A stretch of DNA of 64,000 nucleotides from Tetracladium setigerum (taxonomy: Eukaryota > Ascomycota > Leotiomycetes > Helotiales): NCBI GenBank assembly GCA_031472005.1, contig PZJY01000010.1, positions 1,302,001-1,366,000 of the forward strand, read 5' to 3'. The notes under the pieces were generated by a model. That model saw only the letters and a program-made list of their open reading frames with translations, had not been told where the DNA came from and did no database searches. The position numbers and the translations under genes are program-made. How positions within the stretch are numbered: the stretch's first letter is position 1; the number at the start of each line of letters is the position of its first letter. This document shows positions 59,221-64,000 of the stretch, piece by piece.

Positions 59221-60331
59221 ATGATTTCAAGGGTCGGACATTCAGTTATACGCCAAGCGCGGACCCAACTCAAGTCAAGGGGTAGCCCTACACCCATTGC
59301 TTCCCTCTCAGCACTCGCTCGACTATTATCCTCCCTGGCTGTGTTGGAACAGAGAGATGGCAAGCTCAATGCTGGGTCACTGGGAGCTGTAACGGCCGCA
59401 CAAAAGCTTGGGGGATCAATCACAGCATTCATTGCAGGCGGAAACATTAAGGCAGTAGCAGAGGAAGCTGCTAAGGTTGGGGGAATCGAGAAGATCATTG
59501 CAATTGATAACTCGGCATACGACAAGGTGCGCCCCGCGGTACCGACCACTTGTCTATCATACAAGTAATTAATTGTGTAAATAGGGACTACCGGAGAACT
59601 GGGCGCCATTATTAGCAGAGAACATCAAGAAAGGCGGATTCACACATATCATTGTGGGCCACACAGCATTCGGTAAGAGCCTTATGCCCCGCGTTGCCGC
59701 CATTCTCGACGTCCAGCAAATCTCAGACATTACTGCAATCGAGGATGAAAAGACCTTTGTTCGTCCTATTTACGCCGGTAATGCCATTGCCACCGTTGAA
59801 TCATCGGATGACATCAAGATTATCACCATTAGAGGCACAGCTTTCCCAGCTGCGGAGGCATCGGGTGGTTCAGCATCGATTGAGGAAGGTGTCGATCCCA
59901 AGGCGGAGAGTACTACAGAATGGATCTCCGAGGAGCTCTCCAAATCGGATAGACCTGATCTGGCTACGGCAGGAAGAGTGGTTTCTGGAGGGCGTGGATT
60001 GAAGTCCAAGGAGGAGTTTGATAGAGTTATGTTGCCACTTGCGGATGCATTGGGAGCTGCTGTCGGAGCATCAAGAGCAGCTGTGGACAGCGGTTATGCG
60101 GATAACAGTTTGCAAGTTGGTCAGACTGGAAAAGTAGTTGCGCCGCAGCTATATCTTTGTGCAGGTATTTCGGGAGCAATTCAGCATTTGGCTGGTATGA
60201 AGGATAGCAAGGTCATTGCAGCGATCAACAAAGATGCCGATGCACCTATTTTCCAAGTAGCGGACGTTGGACTTGTGGGAGATTTGTTCGAGAAAGTCCC
60301 TGAGCTTACAGAGAAGCTCAAGTCTGCTTAA
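59221..60331 (+). CDS. etfA: electron transfer flavoprotein alpha subunit
   Basis: Mitochondrial matrix FAD protein passing electrons from acyl-CoA and amino-acid dehydrogenases to ETF-ubiquinone oxidoreductase. Exons 59221-59526 and 59585-60331, 350 aa, frame intact. The N-terminus MISRVGHSVIRQARTQLKSR is a typical presequence. The alpha/beta domain carries GKLNAGSLGAVTAAQKLGG, ENIKKGGFTHIIVGHTAFGK and LMPRVAAILDVQQISD. The FAD-binding domain carries VVSGGRGLKSKEEFDRVMLP, GASRAAVDSGYADNSLQVGQ, TGKVVAPQLYLCAGISGAIQ and NKDADAPIFQVADVGLVGDL. Its partner, the beta subunit, is not in the window. Confidence 0.94.
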
Positions 60332-60448
60332 TTGTACATTTTATATACCAGAAATACAACGGTTTGATCCACAATCCGAGCTTCCAGTAGTGAGACACTT
60401 GAATCTGCGTAATCATACATCCTGTATACTAGAAATACAAGGCCTTCA

Positions 60449-62106
60449 TCAATCAAGCACAGCCAACATGCCCTCTACACTCGTAATCTTCTCCCTCTCC
60501 TTGCCCTTCCTCAACCCATTGGCCCTCTCAACAGCATCTATTCTCTTCCAATCCTCCCAACTAACCCTCCTACACCCCTCTTCTCAGCCTCGTCTCTCAC
60601 ACCATCCCATCCCAACCCACTCCCCTTTCCCTCATTCAAGAACATCTTTTTCTCTTCCCAATCCATAGCAATCGAGTCAGCGGTCGCAAATGCATCATTC
60701 ATAGTTCCAGCAATCACACCAGTTGGTCCTCTCTTCACCCACCCTGCACAGTACATTCCCGGTATCACCTCAGCCCCTTCGGGTCCGTCAACATCTTTAA
60801 ACACGCGTCCTAAATGATCATTTGGGATAATCCCCTTCCTCTCATCGAACGGAATGCCCAACTCTTTGAATCCAGGTAACGCTTCAGATTTATACCCTAT
60901 AGATCTAAACGCCAAATCCGACTCTAACTTGACCGTCTCACCTGTTCCCACTGCTTTCGCTGAAGGATCAAAGGGATTTGGAGATAATGTCGTTTTTTCA
61001 AATGACATACTGCCAAGTTGTTCGGGATTCGTCTGACTTGCGTTGAAAGACGTGGGGGAGTGACAGAAATCCAATGACCATGCCTTCCGTGCTTCAAGGG
61101 GAGAGAGTGGTGAACCTTTTTGAATGACTTCCATTATTCTCCTTGGTGCTCGGGGAAGAGTCTTGATATCTTCCGGAATTAGAGATTTATCGTAGGGAAG
61201 AAAGGCGACGGCGGGTAGCTTCATTTGCTCGCGAACTTCCTTGACTGTGAATGCCGCCTAGGCTTCCTATTAGCTTTAGATTTCATATCTGTGGCAAAAA
61301 TCAAACCTGTAAAGCCCCTCTCCTTCCCACAACTCTAACCTTCTTTATCCTGCTCATCCTTAAAGCGTCGACGGCATTTTCTGTGATATCCGTCCCCGTC
61401 AATTTATCAACATCTTGTAGCAATATCCTCGCAACATCTAAAGCGACGTTTCCTTGTCCAATCACAATGGCTTCCTCTGCTCGTGCGAGGTCGGGATTTA
61501 ACCCAGCATATTCAGGAAGACCATTATACCACCCCACGAATGCGCGGGCAGAGTAGATTCCCTTCAATGTATCTTCTCCAGGAAGTCCTAGGGTTTTATC
61601 CTTAGAGGCACCGTAGGAGAAGAGAATTGCATCGTAGTGGGGGAGGAGGGAGGTAAGAGGAAGGTGGTCCGAAGAGATGGCGATGTTGCCGATGAAGTTG
61701 AAGCGCGGGGAGGATGCTACTTCTGTGAACTTTTCTTGACAATTCTGGAGTTTGTTTTAGTATACGAATTGAGAACTTGAATGGTAAGGGGTAAGTAGAT
61801 TAGGGAGCTATGTACCTTGACTTCAGGATGATCCGGTGAAACTCCAAACCGTACAAGGCCAAATGGGACGGGAAGATGCTCGTACATATCTACCACCGAG
61901 TTCTCGATTTTGGACATGACTTTATAAGAAGTATAGAATCCAGCAGGGCCAGAGCCGATGACTGCAAGGCGGAAAGGCCTGTCATGTTGACCGTGGTATC
62001 GTCTGTAGTGGTGGTTTGGGGCAGATCTTGATTTATGAAGAATGCCCCACGGTTGTATTACTCCTTTTGTATGCGTCTGGACCCATGGTCTAGCAATTGA
62101 CTTCAT
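60449..62106 (-). CDS. ARH1: mitochondrial adrenodoxin (ferredoxin) reductase Arh1
   Basis: FAD/NADPH enzyme that reduces mitochondrial ferredoxin for Fe-S cluster and heme A synthesis; essential in yeast. Exons 61816-62106, 61307-61744 and 60449-61257, about 512 aa. A basic presequence precedes FRLAVIGSGPAGFYTSYKVM (FAD site), LPVPFGLVRFGVSPDHPEVK, NFIGNIAIS, AILFSYGASKDKTLGLPGED, the NADP site AIVIGQGNVALDVARILL, RIKKVRVVGRRGALQAAFT, FRSIGYKSEALPG and GMYCAGWVKRGPTGVIAGTM. Near the end the frame breaks at the G3/C3 run 60565-60567. One more base leads into the family-type end SWEDWKRIDAVERANG and KITSVEGMLAVLD, with a stop at 60449-60451. The gene converges on ETF-alpha with only about 117 bases between the two stops. 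Confidence 0.92.
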
Positions 62107-62826
62107 GGCTCCCGGTCTTTAGAGGTCAAGAATAGAGTTCTCTGCTTTTTGAGCATTTTAAAATGCAAAAAGGGAATGTGGTGCAGCGAAGTTGACAAAG
62201 GCCGTCGCTTCAAGAATTTCGCGAGAGCGCGAGACCGAGGATGGCGAGGAGCGTGAAGTCGATGGTTATTTGACGCGCTTGGCGATTTGAAGTCGAGAGA
62301 ACTCGTAAGAAGAAATCATTCCTTGGGAAACAGAGTTCTGTCTCCCTGTTGACAGAAAATGATGTTGCTCTTTCCTTTTTGCCTCTTTACACAATACTGT
62401 ATGTTTACAGTACAGCATGGAAATGATTGATGTCATTTTGAATTAGCTGATGGGGCGTCGAGAGCTGGACAAACACCTATTAACAGCCTTGAAGTTTACC
62501 TACTTCTTGAAGCTTCGTTTAGTTCACTGAGTTTAAATAAATATTCTGCTAATTCATTGTTCAGATTAAACGGAATCAAGCCACATCGCCATCAGTTTCC
62601 AACACCATTGAATCTATCGCTGTTGAATTCCGTTGTTCCCGTCTTGGTTGTTGTATTAATAAATTGTGGTTGCCCCGCAGCAACAATCGCACAAACGATC
62701 GTCAACAAACCCATGCCCATTCAACCAAATACTGGACCCAGAGGAGGACTCTGCATTCTTCGAGCCTTCGAGTCCACCATTTTGAACTTCTCTAGATTCC
62801 AATCTTCCATCCCTAGAAACGCAGCT
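62107..62826. promoter_or_regulatory. divergent promoter region ARH1/membrane-protein gene
   Basis: 720 bases between the ATGs of ARH1 (-) and the four-helix gene (+). It contains the palindromic TACTGTATGTTTACAGTACAG near 62395-62416. A longer frame runs from 62557 into the right-hand gene, but the family-like sequence begins at 62827. Confidence 0.4.
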
Positions 62827-64000
62827 ATGGGAGTCCAGCCACCTTTTATCTACGATGAGATCACATCTTCACGAATTTATGATCCAAAAGCCGTGACGAG
62901 GGCAAGCTACCAGCCAAAACCCCAACGACCAAAGCAGGAGGGGCCACTGGTGTCTTTCAATCAGCATCCTGAGTAAGACTATACCTTTGCCTTTGGTGAG
63001 GATTCATTTATCTAATCAATTGATAGTTCATATATGGTACTTCCATTCGGACACACCAATGCGAATCCTATGAAAGCGTCGACGAAGAAATGGATAAAAT
63101 GGCTGCGCATCTTGCAAATGGTTTTGCGCGCATTCGCATTGCTATGCGCTCTGGGACTGCTGGCTCTGATGATCTTGCTTAGAGGCATGGAGACGTCTGT
63201 TTGCTGGCTTCTGAGAATCGCTGTATGTCTTTCATACATCTCCCCGGACAGGGCTATGCTGACTATTCCCAGGCCGGTGTTGCTGTCCTACACTCTGTTT
63301 ATGGCGTATACCACCTTGCACGTCCCGCATCAGGTCGAACTCCTGCATCTTCGGCATCTTACATGCTCTTTGCTTCTTTCTTCGACTTTAGTCTTCTTCC
63401 TTGCTATGCGTTTGGCGCAGTGGTCGCGAACACAAGATCAGCAGGATGGTGGACAATTCTCGCGGATCAATCCCCCACTCATACCTTGACCCAGGTATCA
63501 TTCTACCTCTTTGCAGCAAGTGGTGGGCTTCATCTTCTGACTCTAGCCCTCGCTATTAACCTGGCTATCACATTCCGTCGCATCACACAGCTCCCGCCAG
63601 ACATGAATCCTCTCGAAGATAATCTCACCTCCCGTCATGCTCACAAGCGCAACAAGTCATCCGTTTCCACTTTCTCAACCGCGACGACCAAACGAGACTC
63701 TACGTTGGATAACAAGCGAGCTTCTGGAAGTGCATATGAGGATTTATCTCGACCACCTACGATCCCCTTCTTCCACACCCGTCACCAGTCCACCGATTCC
63801 GTCAACACCTACCAATCCACACCACCACAATCCCGCGACTCTCTCCCAAGTCGACAATACGGAGTTCAGCCATCCAATTCCTCCCCCGAAACTCGGTCGT
63901 AGATCTCAAGCGGAATTCCTATTCACCACAGAAGCAACGAGGTTCCTACGCTGAACTTGCCCACTCGGAACCAGCCAATTACGAGATCCACAATCCAGAC
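62827..64000 (+). CDS. fungal four-helix membrane protein, 5' part
   Basis: Runs off the right end. Exons 62827-62972, 63027-63222 and 63273-64000. The protein starts MGVQPPFIYDEITSSRIYDP, then has VLPFGHTNANPM before four helices: ILQMVLRAFALLCALGLLAL; IAAGVAVLHSVYGVYHLAR; SASYMLFASFFDFSLLPCYA; and SFYLFAASGGLHLLTLALAI. After them comes a long cytosolic tail rich in S/T/P/R. This layout is that of a conserved filamentous-fungal membrane family (MARVEL-like), function unknown. The second intron is 50 nt with a GCTGAC branch. The tail frame stops at 63900, but one more C at the run 63883-63887 continues it to the window end as KRNSYSPQKQRGSYAELAHS. Confidence 0.75.

Noticed and set aside
63223..63251. 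29-nt intron in the right-end membrane gene
   Set aside because: Too short for fungal splicing. The acceptor at 63272 gives a normal 50-nt intron with a branch site and the same frame.
1..64000. Pseudogene reading of the broken genes
   Set aside because: The breaks are single, always of the same sign and at short runs, and the sequence on both sides is well conserved with good splice sites. Decayed genes would show mixed indels and stops.
1..64000. tRNA, rRNA, CRISPR arrays, or polyketide/peptide synthase genes
   Set aside because: Looked for tRNA arm motifs, regular spaced repeats and large multidomain frames; none found by eye. Short RNA genes could still be missed.

Overview
This window is nuclear DNA of a filamentous ascomycete (Pezizomycotina). 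The genes are separated and on both strands, the introns are short (mostly 45-65 nt) with GTRNGT donors and CTAAC/CTGAC branch sites, there are two Zn2Cys6 regulators, and many products (FarA-type factor, Mcd4, Csm1/Pcs1, Arv1, Gvp36, Irc3, Rrn5, Rsc8) are fungal. The general look (AT-rich gene-poor stretches, solo LTR) would suit a leotiomycete such as the Botrytis/Sclerotinia group, but that placement is inference.

Layout. 1-1.3 kb: 5' end of a FarA/CTF1-type fatty-acid regulator (-), leaving the window on the left. 2.6-8.3 kb: MCD4 (GPI anchor), a small membrane protein and CSM1/PCS1 (kinetochore), all (-); MSP1 (mitochondrial AAA extractase) is divergent from CSM1 and ends at 10.0 kb. 10.6-11.3 kb: two small doubtful genes. 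12.9-14.3 kb: cystathionine beta-lyase. 14.8-16 kb: a disordered protein. 17.1-17.3 kb: a solo LTR with target-site duplication. 17.7-19.5 kb: two tandem paralogous single-pass membrane proteins. 21.5-29.6 kb: ARV1, VMA9, a beta-hydroxyacid dehydrogenase, GVP36 and the mitochondrial N-acetylglutamate synthase.

33.1-49.5 kb looks different in content: a Zn2Cys6 regulator, an 11-exon 5-oxoprolinase, a PLP aminotransferase, a class-I glutamine amidotransferase-like protein, an isocitrate-lyase-like enzyme that has lost the catalytic Cys-Gly-His, and a Dal5-type carboxylate/ureide permease lie side by side with no housekeeping gene between them. This is the best candidate here for an undescribed system: a possible catabolic cluster for a gamma-glutamyl, pyroglutamyl or related nitrogen compound.

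49.5-64 kb returns to housekeeping: an orphan gene fragment, IRC3, RRN5, the RSC8/SWI3 subunit, ETF-alpha, ARH1 (adrenodoxin reductase) and the start of a four-helix membrane protein that runs off the right end.

A technical point affects much of the annotation. Eleven genes, several of them essential, each contain one break that a single added base would repair. All have the same sign (-1 nt) and most lie at homopolymers, often C5/G5. I treat them as likely base-calling deletions, not pseudogenes, and give spans across them. Exon coordinates were worked out by eye from splice sites and reading phase.
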